DNA of 64,000 nucleotides from Foetidibacter luteolus. Lineage in GTDB: Bacteria > Bacteroidota > Bacteroidia > Chitinophagales > Chitinophagaceae. Where the stretch lies: the NCBI RefSeq assembly GCF_009650435.1, contig NZ_VVIP01000058.1, positions 124,001-188,000 of the forward strand, read 5' to 3'. Each line of letters begins with the position of its first letter. Position 1 is the first letter of the stretch. Shown here piece after piece: positions 10,264-20,152 of this stretch. The translations under genes and the position numbers were made by a program. Under the pieces are notes generated by a model. The model was not told the DNA's origin and ran no database searches. It saw only the letters and a program-made list of their open reading frames with translations.

Positions 10264-10385
10264 TGGTGGCCGGCAATATATCGCTGTGGCATCGCCTGTT
10301 GCGCAATTTGCGTGTTGAAGCAGCAAATTGGAAACTACGTTCATCTGCAACAATACTTTCAGCTTTTACCTAAGCGTAGGGTAGG
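10264..10385 (+). repeat. TTGCGTCGCAA-type dispersed repeat, copy b (interrupted)
   Basis: The outer parts match the ~90-bp repeat (CCGGCAATA, TGTGGCATCGCCTGTTGCG, then ACTACGTTCATC). The core is interrupted after GTTGCG by about 32 bases bounded by the inverted pair CAATTTGC/GCAAATTG (10304-10311 and 10324-10331). It lies in the 541-bp gap between susD 1 and the isomerase gene. Confidence 0.55.
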
Positions 10386-10497
10386 CCCATGCCCCACCAT
10401 TAGTTCAGCATATTTACCATTGTCATTTCACATCTCATGGGTATCGGTTGTGTGCTAAAGAGAATGCTGCCTGCAAAAAAGCAGCGTGCCGCACTTT

Positions 10498-10600
10498 GGG
10501 TGAGGGATTGAAGCGGATACCCCGGTGAAGCCCATGTGTATGGGCCCTGTGCCGGAGTAGCAGCGGAAAGCCCGACCCGAGGCACGAGGGGCACCCCCTG
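10498..10600 (+). repeat. AGCGGAAAGCC-type structured repeat, copy A
   Basis: A ~100-bp GC-rich element with two related motifs, TTGAAGCGGATACCCC and CAGCGGAAAGCCCGACCC, joined by complementary GGCCC-type segments and ending in GGGGCACCCCCTG. It is closely matched at 34209-34315, and a looser relative is at 19975-20092. Similar elements are, from memory, widespread between genes of Bacteroidota. Function unknown; hairpins are likely in RNA or single-stranded DNA. Confidence 0.65.
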
Positions 10601-10714
10601 AAAATGGCTTTTATCTCAGCACACAACAACCGTTCAGCATATCACCGCAGGCCACCATTTACTTGCCGGCCAAACAAAAACCTTCCATCTGCTTTTGCGT
10701 AAAATACAGCACCG

Positions 10715-12388
10715 TTAGTAACCTGGATTTTGCTGGCCCTGCAATTTGGGGTTCTGGTCAATTGCGTACTGTGGTATGGGGAATAAATAATTTTTTGACT
10801 CAAAAAACTTCTTGCTGCCCCCGGGGATAGTAACCGGTGTGTAAGTGAGGGGGCCTGGGGCACCTGAAATTGCGATGCCGTGCAACGGGTTATTGAGCAC
10901 AATATGGGCTGTTCTCCAGCGGACAAGATCCCAATAGCGCTTATCTTCAAAAGCAAGTTCCACTCTTCTTTCATGGCGGATAGCGTTACGCATTTCAGAT
11001 TGGCTAAGGCCCGTGGCAAGGTCTGGTAATTCTGCACGTTTACGTATTTCATTAATAGCTGCATAAACAGTTGCATCAGGCCCCACTGCCTCATTTTGCG
11101 CTTCAGCATAATTCAGCAGCACTTCTGCGTACCTGAAATAATAATAGTTCTGTGCGCTGGTACCAGGGTTGTTCCAATTGTCGGCGCCTAAGGTAATTTT
11201 ATCATTGAGCCTTTTACGCAAATAATAGCCGGTATTGGTAGCATCATTCCTGTCAGCAAGATCAATCTCGTTGGGGCTGCCTATGCCCTGGCGGGTATAA
11301 ATGGTATCATTATACCACCAGGTAGCATCGTAGACTATGGATTGATAAAACCTTTTTTCCCTGTTAACATAAGGGTTTTGCGGGTCGTAACCGGAAGTTG
11401 GGTCTGTTATGGATTTGCCATTGGCCATAAAGTAGGCATCAACCATTTCCTGCGTAGGGCCTATGCCCCCCCAACTCGTCTCCGCCCCACCTTTGGTGAA
11501 AGTAGGCCCCAAATAAGAGTCTGCCCTGCCGCCCCATACCCTGGGCAGATACTGGCGATAAAATATGCCTTCTTTATTATTGTTGTTCTCCGGCATAAAG
11601 AAATTTCCGTAATCGGGAAAAAGCGTATAAACCGATCCGCCAAATTCGTCAATTACCTGCTTATTAGTAGCCGCGGCTGCAGCAAATTTGCCAGCAAATA
11701 ATTCGCACCACCCTTTTAAAGTTAATGCCGCCCCTTTTGTAGCACGCCCGGTTTGGCCTGGCACCTGGGGCAAATCGGCAGAAGCGGCTGCACATTCTGA
11801 AGTAATGAAGCCAAGGGTTTCCTCAAACGTACTTCTTGCAACAAAAATAGCGTCGCCCTGTTCTGCGCTGTTCAGTACATCTGTTATAACGGGAACACCG
11901 CCATACGTCATCCAGAGCAAATGATAAAAATAGCTACGCAAAAAACGGGCTTCAGCAATGCGCAGTTTTTTATAACTGTCCGTGAGTTGCGAAGATGCCG
12001 TTACGGATTCAATAAACAAATTGCACTTGCGTATGTAACCATACTGTAGCCTCCAGTCATACGGCAAAAAACCATACGATGGGTTGAAAATTTGTGTAAA
12101 AGGATTGTACGATGCTTCCTGGATAATGTTTCTTGAAGGCGTCCAGTTATAGCCGCACACTGAATTATCACTAAAGTTTTCCATGGGGTCGTACCAATTA
12201 TTACCATCGGGCAGTTTTCCATAAATATCATTTAAAAACACATCCGCTGTATTTGGATCTGTCCATACCGTAGCGTCTGACAGCCTGTCCCTTGGAATAA
12301 CATCCAGCGATTCGTCTTTTTTACAGGATACAATAAACAGGAGCAGTAATATAACAATGGGGCTATTTGTATTATTAGTCTTTTTCAT
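10715..12388 (-). CDS. SusD/RagB-family outer-membrane lipoprotein 1
   Basis: 557 residues with a lipoprotein signal peptide (lipobox FIVSC, Cys near residue 22, followed by KKDE). The N-terminal RagB/SusD helical domain includes the family-like segment KLRIAEARFLRSYFYHLLWMTYGGVP; the C-terminal SusD domain includes ELAFEDKRYWDLVRWR and the terminal motif QNPGY. SusD proteins are surface lipoproteins that close over the paired SusC transporter and bind a glycan. It follows susC 1 by 11 bp, so the two are certainly cotranscribed. The glycan is probably a plant polysaccharide given the GH35, GH43 and GH2 neighbours, but this is inference. Confidence 0.95.
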   Translation of the reverse strand: MKKTNNTNSPIVILLLLFIVSCKKDESLDVIPRDRLSDATVWTDPNTADVFLNDIYGKLPDGNNWYDPMENFSDNSVCGYNWTPSRNIIQEASYNPFTQIFNPSYGFLPYDWRLQYGYIRKCNLFIESVTASSQLTDSYKKLRIAEARFLRSYFYHLLWMTYGGVPVITDVLNSAEQGDAIFVARSTFEETLGFITSECAAASADLPQVPGQTGRATKGAALTLKGWCELFAGKFAAAAATNKQVIDEFGGSVYTLFPDYGNFFMPENNNNKEGIFYRQYLPRVWGGRADSYLGPTFTKGGAETSWGGIGPTQEMVDAYFMANGKSITDPTSGYDPQNPYVNREKRFYQSIVYDATWWYNDTIYTRQGIGSPNEIDLADRNDATNTGYYLRKRLNDKITLGADNWNNPGTSAQNYYYFRYAEVLLNYAEAQNEAVGPDATVYAAINEIRKRAELPDLATGLSQSEMRNAIRHERRVELAFEDKRYWDLVRWRTAHIVLNNPLHGIAISGAPGPLTYTPVTIPGGSKKFFESKNYLFPIPQYAIDQNPKLQGQQNPGY

Positions 12389-12399
12389 TTGGCTGCCAT

Positions 12400-15300
12400 T
12401 TAGAAATTAAGATTTAAACCTATAGTAACTACTTTTTGTTGCGGATAATACTCGCCATTAGAAACACTTACCTCAGGGTCAAAATTTTTGACGGGGCTCC
12501 AGGTAAGCAGGTTTTGACCAGAAACAAAAACCCTTGCAGACTGCATGCCTGCCTTACGGGCTACCTGGTAAGGGAGATTGTACCCCAATTCGCCTGTTTT
12601 TAAACGCAGATAGCTGGCATCCCTTATCCACCAGGAGGAGTAAGCTGTATTATTGGCAGTGGGCGTTGGTGTTAGGCGGGGATTTTTTGCGTTGGTATTT
12701 TCGGACGTCCAGTAATCCAGGTTTTCTGTTGTGGCAGAAGCGCCGTTTACAAACGGCCATGCGGCAGTAGCTGAAAGATAGAAATTTCTGCCGGCAGCAC
12801 CCTGGAACAACAATGTTATATCAAAGCCCTTGTACCTTATTGTTGGCGAAAACCCATATACCACCTGCGGCACGGCGGATTTGCCAATTTCCACTTCATC
12901 ATCCGGAGAAATAAGGCCATCACCGTTAACGTCTTCGTATTTTATGTCGCCGGGGTGCAAGTCTCCAAAAGGCTGGGATACAGGATACTCAGACGCGTCT
13001 ATTATACCATTGCCATTCTTATCATCAGATACCTGAAAATATCCCAGGGCACGATATCCGAATTGTGTATTGAGAGGCCTGCCTGTGCGCCTGCGGTTTG
13101 GATTATCATAAGTGGAAGAAGTTTCAAAAACACGTTCCAGCTTATTTCTTGCGTATGTAATATTACCGGTAAGGCCTATGCGAAAATCCTTTGAAAAAGC
13201 ATAAGAACTACCAAGGGTAAGTTCAAACCCGCGGTTGCTCATTTTACCTGAATTTACCTGTGAAAGGGAGATACCGTATTCAGCCGGTACCACTACATCT
13301 GGTGCGAAGAGCATGTTATCCCTTTTTTCCCGGAAATAGTCTGCTTCTATTGTAAGCAGGCCATTCCATAATACGGCCTCTATACCGATATCTGTTTTTT
13401 TGGCCCTCTCCCATGTAATGGATCTGTTTGGCTCCGCATTTTCATACAACCCCTGCCCGGCAATTCCATTTATAATTGCCGCATTGCCATACAAAGTGTA
13501 AGAACTTAAATATTGAAAAGGCGCCCCAGCAAGTGCCCCGGATTCGCCATAAGATGCACGCAATTTTAGATTGGATATCCAGGTGATACTTTTTATGAAA
13601 TTTTCTTCAGACAAACGCCAGCCTGCCGAAAAAGCGGGGAAGAAACCAAATCGTTTACCGGGTGCGAAGTAGTAGTTTCCATCATAGCGGCCAGATGCTT
13701 CAAGCAGGTATTTATTGCCGAAGCCATAACTAAGGCGGTAGAGGGCAGATCGTTGTTTTGCTTCTGAAGAATATCCATAATTGCTGATATCCGTTGCATT
13801 GGAACTGCCATTGTTTAACTCCGGGACATTAACGCTGAAATTACTGCGGCTAGCCCCAAAAACAGAAGACTTTGTATTCCTGGCTTCAAGCACTATCAGC
13901 AAACCGAGATCATGCAGCCCGAATTTGTTATTGTAATTGATAAAGCCCTGGTAGGTGAAAGCCTGGCTTTGGTTATAATATTGCGTGTAAACCGGTTTTG
14001 CAGGGCCATCATTGCCAGCAAGCGTGTACTCGTATGGGCGCTTGGTTGTATCAACGGCATAAAACGGTATTGGAGTTGACCATATTTTACCCTGGCTGAC
14101 AATACCTGAACCAGGATTGTTTGCATTGGTAGGGCTGAAAGGGTTAAAGTCGTAGCTGGCCGCTATTTTTACACTAAGGCCTTTTACAGGCAGTTGCTGT
14201 TCTACAGACAACTGGTTAAGCATTGTATAACCGGTTGTTCTTGCCCAACCACTATGGTGTAAATTACCGTATGCGGTACGACCTATATAGCTGCCCCATA
14301 ACCCATTGCTGAAGGTAAGCGGCGCTACGGCAGGGGTACGGAATGCCTGATAAAAAATGAACCCTGTATTTACTGCTGCCTGGTTGCGGTCTTCTACCCT
14401 TCCATTCATTGAAAGAGATACTTTAGTGGTCTTAGTGGCCTGTACATCCAAATTGCCGATAAGGTTATACTGGTTATAAGCAGAGCGGGCCCACATGCCA
14501 TCCTGTTTCAGGTAGCTAAAGCCAGCATAATAGCGAACTTTTTCACTACCCCCGGATAAGGAAAGGTTGTGGCTTGTTATGATACGGTTACGGCTTATCA
14601 ACTCCTCAAGCACATTATGGTTGGGGTGCCCGTCGGGGTCTGATCCGTCCCTGAACTTCTGCAGGCTGTATTCAGAATACACCGGCAGGGCCCCCACATT
14701 GGCGTTAGCCACGTTGCGCATGGTAGCATATTGATAGGCATCCACAAATTCTGTAAGCTTGGTTGGGTTCTGCCAACCCACATAACCGTTATAACTCAGC
14801 GATGAAGCACCCGCTTTTCCACGTTTGGTGGTAATGAGGATAACACCATTGGCGCCTGCCATGCCATAAGGGGCAACCGCCGCCGCGTCTTTCAATACTG
14901 AAATGGATGCTATGCTGTTGGGATCTACCTGGGAGTAATTTCTTGGAACACCATCCACTATTACCAATGGCTGTGTATTACCGGTAGTGCTGATGCCCCG
15001 TATGATAATATTAGAGCCGTCGAAACCCGGCTCCCCCGTTCCCTGCATGGCTACAATGCCTGCCGCACGGCCCGCAAGGCTGTTGGTAATATTTGCAACC
15101 GGTTGCGAAGCGATATCAGAACCATTGATGGTACTGATGGAAGATGTAAGGGAAGATTTTTTTTGTGTACCGTAAGCTACTACAACCACGGAATCCAGTC
15201 TTGCTTCTGAAGTTAGTAACAGAACCAGCACCTCCCGGTCTTTAACAGCACGCATTTCTTTAGACTGGTAGCCGGTGGAGGAAAAGACAAGCGTAGCATT

Positions 15301-15528
15301 CTCTGAAGGTACCCGAATTGAAAATGCCCCGTTGGCATCTGTTATGGCGCCGATAGAGGAACCCTTTACCTGCACGGTTACATTGCTTAACCCCTGCCCT
15401 TTATCATCCGTTACCTTGCCGGAAACAGTAAAACCGTTCTGCGCAAGTACGTGGGTAAAGCAAAAGATAACCAAAAGCAAAATGAGGCAGCAAGCCTTTG
15501 CTCCAAAGGCAGCTAAAAATCTTTTCAT
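12400..15528 (-). CDS. SusC/RagA-family TonB-dependent outer-membrane transporter 1
   Basis: 1042 residues. A signal peptide (to about VLAQ, residue 30) is followed by a carboxypeptidase-regulatory-like domain (about residues 33-110), the TonB box/plug start LDSVVVVAYGTQKK, the plug with NIIIRGISTTGNTQPLVIVDGVP, and a beta-barrel ending in VVTIGLNLNF with the usual terminal aromatic. SusC-type transporters import oligosaccharides across the outer membrane with energy from TonB-ExbBD. It is first in the susC-susD operon and lies about 200 bp downstream of an AraC regulator on the same strand, which may control it. Confidence 0.96.
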   Translation of the reverse strand: MKRFLAAFGAKACCLILLLVIFCFTHVLAQNGFTVSGKVTDDKGQGLSNVTVQVKGSSIGAITDANGAFSIRVPSENATLVFSSTGYQSKEMRAVKDREVLVLLLTSEARLDSVVVVAYGTQKKSSLTSSISTINGSDIASQPVANITNSLAGRAAGIVAMQGTGEPGFDGSNIIIRGISTTGNTQPLVIVDGVPRNYSQVDPNSIASISVLKDAAAVAPYGMAGANGVILITTKRGKAGASSLSYNGYVGWQNPTKLTEFVDAYQYATMRNVANANVGALPVYSEYSLQKFRDGSDPDGHPNHNVLEELISRNRIITSHNLSLSGGSEKVRYYAGFSYLKQDGMWARSAYNQYNLIGNLDVQATKTTKVSLSMNGRVEDRNQAAVNTGFIFYQAFRTPAVAPLTFSNGLWGSYIGRTAYGNLHHSGWARTTGYTMLNQLSVEQQLPVKGLSVKIAASYDFNPFSPTNANNPGSGIVSQGKIWSTPIPFYAVDTTKRPYEYTLAGNDGPAKPVYTQYYNQSQAFTYQGFINYNNKFGLHDLGLLIVLEARNTKSSVFGASRSNFSVNVPELNNGSSNATDISNYGYSSEAKQRSALYRLSYGFGNKYLLEASGRYDGNYYFAPGKRFGFFPAFSAGWRLSEENFIKSITWISNLKLRASYGESGALAGAPFQYLSSYTLYGNAAIINGIAGQGLYENAEPNRSITWERAKKTDIGIEAVLWNGLLTIEADYFREKRDNMLFAPDVVVPAEYGISLSQVNSGKMSNRGFELTLGSSYAFSKDFRIGLTGNITYARNKLERVFETSSTYDNPNRRRTGRPLNTQFGYRALGYFQVSDDKNGNGIIDASEYPVSQPFGDLHPGDIKYEDVNGDGLISPDDEVEIGKSAVPQVVYGFSPTIRYKGFDITLLFQGAAGRNFYLSATAAWPFVNGASATTENLDYWTSENTNAKNPRLTPTPTANNTAYSSWWIRDASYLRLKTGELGYNLPYQVARKAGMQSARVFVSGQNLLTWSPVKNFDPEVSVSNGEYYPQQKVVTIGLNLNF

Positions 15529-15684
15529 ATAGCTTGTTTAGTTTTGGTTGATTGAAAATGAACCTGTTTGTAACGATAAAATTAGAACTGGCCTAAGCCT
15601 GTATAAATGGATGATTTACCTTTTAGCATGGAGAATTCTATGGGTAAAACTGTTAAAGCATGCCATATAGAAAAATTATAATGG

Positions 15685-15708
15685 CCGCTTCCCTTAACGA
15701 TGAAGCGG
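15685..15708 (-). terminator. Possible terminator of the minus-strand AraC gene
   Basis: CCGCTTC and GAAGCGG form a 7-bp stem with a 10-base loop. On the minus strand it comes about 20 bases after the AraC stop codon and is followed by an A/T-rich stretch including ATTTTTC. It may separate AraC from susC 1. Confidence 0.4.
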
Positions 15709-15729
15709 ACTGAAGTTTTTTAGTAACCG

Positions 15730-16668
15730 TTAATGCGGGAAAGAAGCATTTTGCTCCGCTGTGCGGGATTTGCGGCTTCGGTATTCTGCCGGCGGCATGC
15801 CCATTACATTATTAAAAAGCCTGGAAAAATAAAAGGGATCATCTACGCCAAGCTTGCAGGCAATTTCTTTAATATGCATATCAGTAAACAGCAGGTACTG
15901 ACATGCCTTTTGAATTTTGATGTGGTTAAAATAATCAAGGGGCGAATAGCCTGTTTTTCTTTTGAAAAGGCTTGAGAAATATGATACCGATATGTGCACC
16001 TGCGAAGCAAGTTCATGTAATTGAAGGGGCTTGTGCAGGTTTTGCCGCATATAGTCAACCACTATCTCAATCAAGTCCTTAAACTCCTTACGCTGGGGCA
16101 GCAGGAAGATATCCGGAAAACAAAAAGAAGAAAGGAAGTGCACCAGGCACATATTTACATACCCGATTTTGTCTGCACTATACCCGGTCTCCAGAACGCA
16201 GAACATCCGTTCAAATAATTTAATCCGCTCTTCGCTGAACGCTACAGACTGGCACATACGGGTGTTTTCAACCGTCAGCAAGGCATCAAGCTGCCCCGCG
16301 CCTGAGCCGGCAAAATGCACCCAATAAATTGACCATGGGCGCAGTTCTGATGAGCCATAAGCATGTGGCGCCCCGGCGGGAATAACAATAAACTGGTCCT
16401 TTTCAGCCATAAAACGGCCTTTGTCGGTTTCCACCCAACCCAGGCCATCACTGCAATAAATCAGGATGCTTTGATCGCACCCGTTATCACGGTGCCGGAA
16501 GTGGTGCCTGGCACGTGGGTAATAACCAATATCTGTAAGCGCCAGCCCGGGCAGGCCGCCCGCTGACAAGCAGGATTCTACAATTGTACGGGGGATAACA
16601 ATTGCTTTCTGGCCATTGAAACCATCCTTCTTTTGCCGGCAATCTGTATCGTTTACATTAAGCATCAT
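15730..16668 (-). CDS. AraC-family transcriptional regulator 1
   Basis: 312 residues. The N-terminal part looks like the AraC cupin-type sugar-binding domain (FIVIPAGAPHAYGSSELRPW near residues 100-120). The C-terminal 100 residues carry the double helix-turn-helix: LHELASQVHISVSYFSSLFK and IKEIACKLGVDDPFYFSRLF, ending with the PPAEYR signature. Such proteins usually activate nearby sugar genes on binding a monosaccharide or oligosaccharide. It is upstream of susC 1 on the same strand and divergent from a second AraC gene. Confidence 0.93.
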   Translation of the reverse strand: MMLNVNDTDCRQKKDGFNGQKAIVIPRTIVESCLSAGGLPGLALTDIGYYPRARHHFRHRDNGCDQSILIYCSDGLGWVETDKGRFMAEKDQFIVIPAGAPHAYGSSELRPWSIYWVHFAGSGAGQLDALLTVENTRMCQSVAFSEERIKLFERMFCVLETGYSADKIGYVNMCLVHFLSSFCFPDIFLLPQRKEFKDLIEIVVDYMRQNLHKPLQLHELASQVHISVSYFSSLFKRKTGYSPLDYFNHIKIQKACQYLLFTDMHIKEIACKLGVDDPFYFSRLFNNVMGMPPAEYRSRKSRTAEQNASFPH

Positions 16669-16767
16669 ATTTTGCAGCCCGTATTTCCTAAGAAGAGGCT
16701 AAGCAATCATTTTACGGGTGAATTCTTAACTTACCTTCACAAACAATTCATGGTTAGTAAAGACAAT

Positions 16768-16775
16768 CAAATTTA
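16768..16775 (-). promoter_or_regulatory. Candidate -7 element for AraC regulator 1
   Basis: On the minus strand this reads TAAATTTG, matching TAnnTTTG, about 100 bp before the AraC 1 ATG in the 179-bp gap between two divergent AraC genes. No clear -33 partner was seen. Confidence 0.3.
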
Positions 16776-16847
16776 CTTTATGACCTGAAGCGGAAAAATG
16801 CGCAAAATGATATTTTGCATATAGAATTTGACATAGATAAGCCAGCC

Positions 16848-17753
16848 ATGACTAACTATTACAAATACCTTCCCTTTTCCCAACAGGATGAAGATTGGGG
16901 CCTGCATGTACTTAACGCAGGGTGTACACGTATTGAAAAGGGCCAGGAATACCCGGCACACACACATCCCGGCCATCATTATTTCAATTGGCAGAAAGGC
17001 AGGGTACTGCGCGAATTTCAATTAATTTATATAGCAAAAGGCGGCGGTTTTTTTGAATCTCTCCATTGTAAAAAAACAACCATTACTGAAGGGTCTGTCT
17101 TTATCCTTTTCCCTGGTGAATGGCATCGCTTTAGGCCAGACCCCGCCATAGGATGGGATGAATACTGGGTGGGGTTTAATGGTAATATAGCAACCTCTCT
17201 TCTCAAAAACAGTTTTTTTCCCCTTGATGAACCAATAAAGCAAGTTGGGCTGCGGGAGAGCATACTGCTGTTGTTTGCAGAGATACTTGAAACAACACGC
17301 CACGAGAAAGCCGGGTACCAGCCATTAATCTCGGGAGCCGTTTTGCACCTATTAGGTACCATCTACTCACTGATACGCCAGCAAAAGCTGCCGTCTGACG
17401 ACGTTACGGAAACAATTATCGGAAAGGCAAGGGCCCTTCTCCGGTCTGGGGAATATAATAAACTCTCTTTTGAAAAGCTGGCAAATGAATTAGGGGTGAG
17501 TTACTCCTGGTTCCGGAAAACATTTAAAGCGTACACCGGCATGGCCCCGGGCCAATATCTACAGCAACTACGCTTAGAGCAAGCGAAAATAATGCTGACC
17601 AACACTATAAAACCATTAAAACAAATTGCTGACGACCTGAATTTTGAGTCAGCATTCTACTTTTCCAGTTTATTCAAAAAAAAGATGGGGGTTTCTCCCG
17701 AACAATACCGGCGGCAAATAGCGGCATTAAATAAACAAAACCTGGACAATTGA
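16848..17753 (+). CDS. AraC-family transcriptional regulator 2
   Basis: 301 residues from the ATG at 16848; the frame stays open to a TTG at 16815, but the ATG fits better. The N-terminal half is a cupin-like sensor domain (YPAHTHPGHHYFNW, then FILFPGEWHRFRPD). The C-terminal helix-turn-helix pair is LSFEKLANELGVSYSWFRKT and LKQIADDLNFESAFYFSSLF, ending with the SPEQYR signature. It is divergent from AraC regulator 1 and converges on the GH43-like gene. The divergent pair shares one intergenic region, so cross-regulation is plausible. Confidence 0.92.
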   Translation: MTNYYKYLPFSQQDEDWGLHVLNAGCTRIEKGQEYPAHTHPGHHYFNWQKGRVLREFQLIYIAKGGGFFESLHCKKTTITEGSVFILFPGEWHRFRPDPAIGWDEYWVGFNGNIATSLLKNSFFPLDEPIKQVGLRESILLLFAEILETTRHEKAGYQPLISGAVLHLLGTIYSLIRQQKLPSDDVTETIIGKARALLRSGEYNKLSFEKLANELGVSYSWFRKTFKAYTGMAPGQYLQQLRLEQAKIMLTNTIKPLKQIADDLNFESAFYFSSLFKKKMGVSPEQYRRQIAALNKQNLDN

Positions 17754-17872
17754 TTATAAAGCAACGCGCCGTAATTGTATGAGATACTTTAAGGCAAAAA
17801 GCCATGTGCCGGCTTAATGAAGCACAATCAAATAGCTTATATCGTTTTTTCAAAACCATACTGATGTTAAAG

Positions 17873-19555
17873 CTATTTTTTGGTGGTAAAGCCTTGGGCG
17901 CCAGTTATAGTTTTGGCATTATTTAGATAGTTATAGCTGAACGAAGCTATATCCACAAATCCTTTTTCAGAAATAGTGTTATAATTATATATTCCGATTC
18001 GGTCGCCCCGGTAGCTTCCCCATTTCAGTTGCGAAGGCATGTTTAGCGTAATGAAAGTCTTTCCATCAAAGCTGTAGGAATACCTATTGATACCGTTTAC
18101 ATTCCACGTTGATTGCAGCCAGATACTTTTTCTGATTATTGCCGTTATTACAGTGTCCTTGCCGTTGTTATCGTAAACAAGGTATTTTTTTCCATTTTGT
18201 TGCTTTACACCCAGGGTACTATAGCAAGCTGTGGAAAAATGGGTTAGCCCGGCGCATTGCCCGTTGGCCATACTGTCAACATCCATTTTTACAGTTACAA
18301 TGCTTAAACGTGTCCTCATGCTGCGTTGGGTTATGGTATTGCCTGCTCTTAGTATTTGTGGCACTTTATTTCCGTCATCCAACGGCTTAAATGCATATAG
18401 CCGTAAATGGCCTTTTCGTTCGGTAAGGGACCATTTGTCCGCTCTCGGCTGATAATTCCACTCCCATTGCACATTCAGTTTTGCTGTATTAAACTCATCG
18501 TTTGTTTCGATGGATAACTTCCTTTTTGTATTGATTGGTTTGTTTGCAGCCCATACCATTTCCCCAATTGTATCCTTGCCCACTTTACCAATAATTGGCC
18601 AATTGTTTATCCAGGTTACAGGTAACAAACTGGCCGGCCTACCCTCCCAATCGCCACTGCCATGATGTGTCAGGAAATACCAGCGATTGTTTTGCGCTTT
18701 TACAAGACCGCCCTGGTTAGGTTCCCTGTCTTTCAGTTGATCAACTTTGTTAAGCTGTTTATATTCGTAAGGCCCATATATGTTTTTGGAACGGCCCATC
18801 ATGATATAACGTTCCCCAAGCGTATTTACCTGGCTGAAATAATGATAGTAAAAGCCATTTATTTTATACAGCTTGTTTGCTTCGCTTCCTTTGGACTGAT
18901 AAATTATGCGGTCGGTCTCCATAACGAGATTCTTACCATCCGGCGTCATTTTAAATAGATGGATATTGTATTGTTTATTGGTTACAGTATCGAGCGCAAA
19001 GTTGGTGGCAATAAAATAGAGTTGCCCGTCGTCATCAAGAAAAGAAGAGCAATCGTCCCAGCCGGCTACGCCCCATACCTGGTGCAGGGGTTCCCAGGGG
19101 CCCGCGGGGTTGGTTGCCGAGCTCATAAAAAATCCTTCATCGGGAGTGCCGAAGTAAACCCAGAATTTATTTTTGTAATAACGTAAGGAACCAGCCCAAA
19201 TGCCCTTGCCGTACCGGTTCATTTTATCCCAGTTAAGTTCAGGGCTTATTTTAGTAAGGTCGCTCACTACATGGCTTTTAATTTCCCAATTCACCAAATC
19301 AACCGAGTGCAGCACCACCATACCTGGAGAAAACTGCATAGTGGAAGAGATGGCGTAATAATCATTACCAACACGAATAACATCCAGGTCACTGTAATCC
19401 GCAGGGAGCACAGGGTTAACGTAAGTCCCATCGCCCTGGTCGCCCCACCGGTCAAACATTTGTCCATAAGAGGAAAAACAAAAAAAATAAAAACAAAAAA
19501 AGGCGGCAAGCGCTCTTTTTATAGTATCACTGACAATCAAATATTCCTGTATCAT
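17873..19555 (-). CDS. GH43-like beta-xylosidase/alpha-L-arabinofuranosidase
   Basis: 560 residues with a signal peptide (residues 1 to about 32, ending SSYGQ), so probably periplasmic or outer-membrane-facing. A five-bladed beta-propeller of GH43 type covers about residues 40-340: YVNPVLPADYSDLDVIRVGN with the probable catalytic base Asp, GIWAGSLRY, a WDD motif, and a later Glu in KGSEANKLYKING as candidate acid. The last 200 residues resemble the beta-sandwich domain that follows many GH43 beta-xylosidases. The family removes xylose or arabinofuranose from hemicellulose or pectin side chains. A TAnnTTTG match lies 58 bp before the ATG. Confidence 0.88.
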   Translation of the reverse strand: MIQEYLIVSDTIKRALAAFFCFYFFCFSSYGQMFDRWGDQGDGTYVNPVLPADYSDLDVIRVGNDYYAISSTMQFSPGMVVLHSVDLVNWEIKSHVVSDLTKISPELNWDKMNRYGKGIWAGSLRYYKNKFWVYFGTPDEGFFMSSATNPAGPWEPLHQVWGVAGWDDCSSFLDDDGQLYFIATNFALDTVTNKQYNIHLFKMTPDGKNLVMETDRIIYQSKGSEANKLYKINGFYYHYFSQVNTLGERYIMMGRSKNIYGPYEYKQLNKVDQLKDREPNQGGLVKAQNNRWYFLTHHGSGDWEGRPASLLPVTWINNWPIIGKVGKDTIGEMVWAANKPINTKRKLSIETNDEFNTAKLNVQWEWNYQPRADKWSLTERKGHLRLYAFKPLDDGNKVPQILRAGNTITQRSMRTRLSIVTVKMDVDSMANGQCAGLTHFSTACYSTLGVKQQNGKKYLVYDNNGKDTVITAIIRKSIWLQSTWNVNGINRYSYSFDGKTFITLNMPSQLKWGSYRGDRIGIYNYNTISEKGFVDIASFSYNYLNNAKTITGAQGFTTKK

Positions 19556-19612
19556 AAATCCTGAAGTGTTTAGAACGACAGCCTGGCCAATACCATAGTT
19601 AGGTTATCAAGG

Positions 19613-19620
19613 CAAATATA
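19613..19620 (-). promoter_or_regulatory. Candidate -7 element for the GH43-like gene
   Basis: On the minus strand this reads TATATTTG, matching TAnnTTTG, 58 bp before the ATG at 19555. No TTG was seen at the usual -33 distance. Confidence 0.35.
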
Positions 19621-19974
19621 AAATTAGTTAGTGCTTACTATTTATTGCTTGTTTCAATGGCTTTACATCTGATGGGAGAATGAATTTATTCGTGAGCTAA
19701 TGCATGGCACATCGTGGGTGATGCTTTGAGAATGCGAAATAATTAACCGTTGACAATTTATAAAGGAGAATTTCGTGAACCCAGGGAAACGTTCACAATA
19801 CAGGCTATATCCAGTTTTTACGAACCGCACGAGGAGCATAGAGGTACGGAGGATAATCTGCATCAATCAAATCTGGTTATCGCGAAAATCCGTATCCAGC
19901 CGGTTTATGAGTCAGGCACACCCCATGAAGGGGGAACGTAAAGCCATAAGCTGGGTAACGCGGTAAAGCCTGAC

Positions 19975-20092
19975 TGGCTGCCGGATTGAAGCGGAAAGCC
20001 CGCAGACACGAGGTACGAGTGGCGAGGACTTGCAGCGGAAAGCCGGAACCGCAGCTACATTGAAACGCCGTAGCTGAAAGCCCCAACATAAT
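19975..20092 (+). repeat. AGCGGAAAGCC-type structured repeat, copy C (divergent)
   Basis: Two motifs, GGATTGAAGCGGAAAGCCCG and TTGCAGCGGAAAGCCGG, and a third decayed one (GTAGCTGAAAGCCCC) occur in 120 bp with CACGAGGTACGAG between. They match the motif of copies A and B, but the arrangement differs. Confidence 0.55.
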
Positions 20093-20152
20093 TCTGTAAT
20101 GGATGATTTAACAGGGCACCCAGGTATCCGCTTTGTAACAGCCTGTATGCTG

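Noticed and set aside
19750-19966. Two overlapping short frames near the structured repeat in the long gap
   Set aside because: One starts with GTG after an AAAGGAG-like site, but neither product resembles a protein family, and the frames run into the repeat element.
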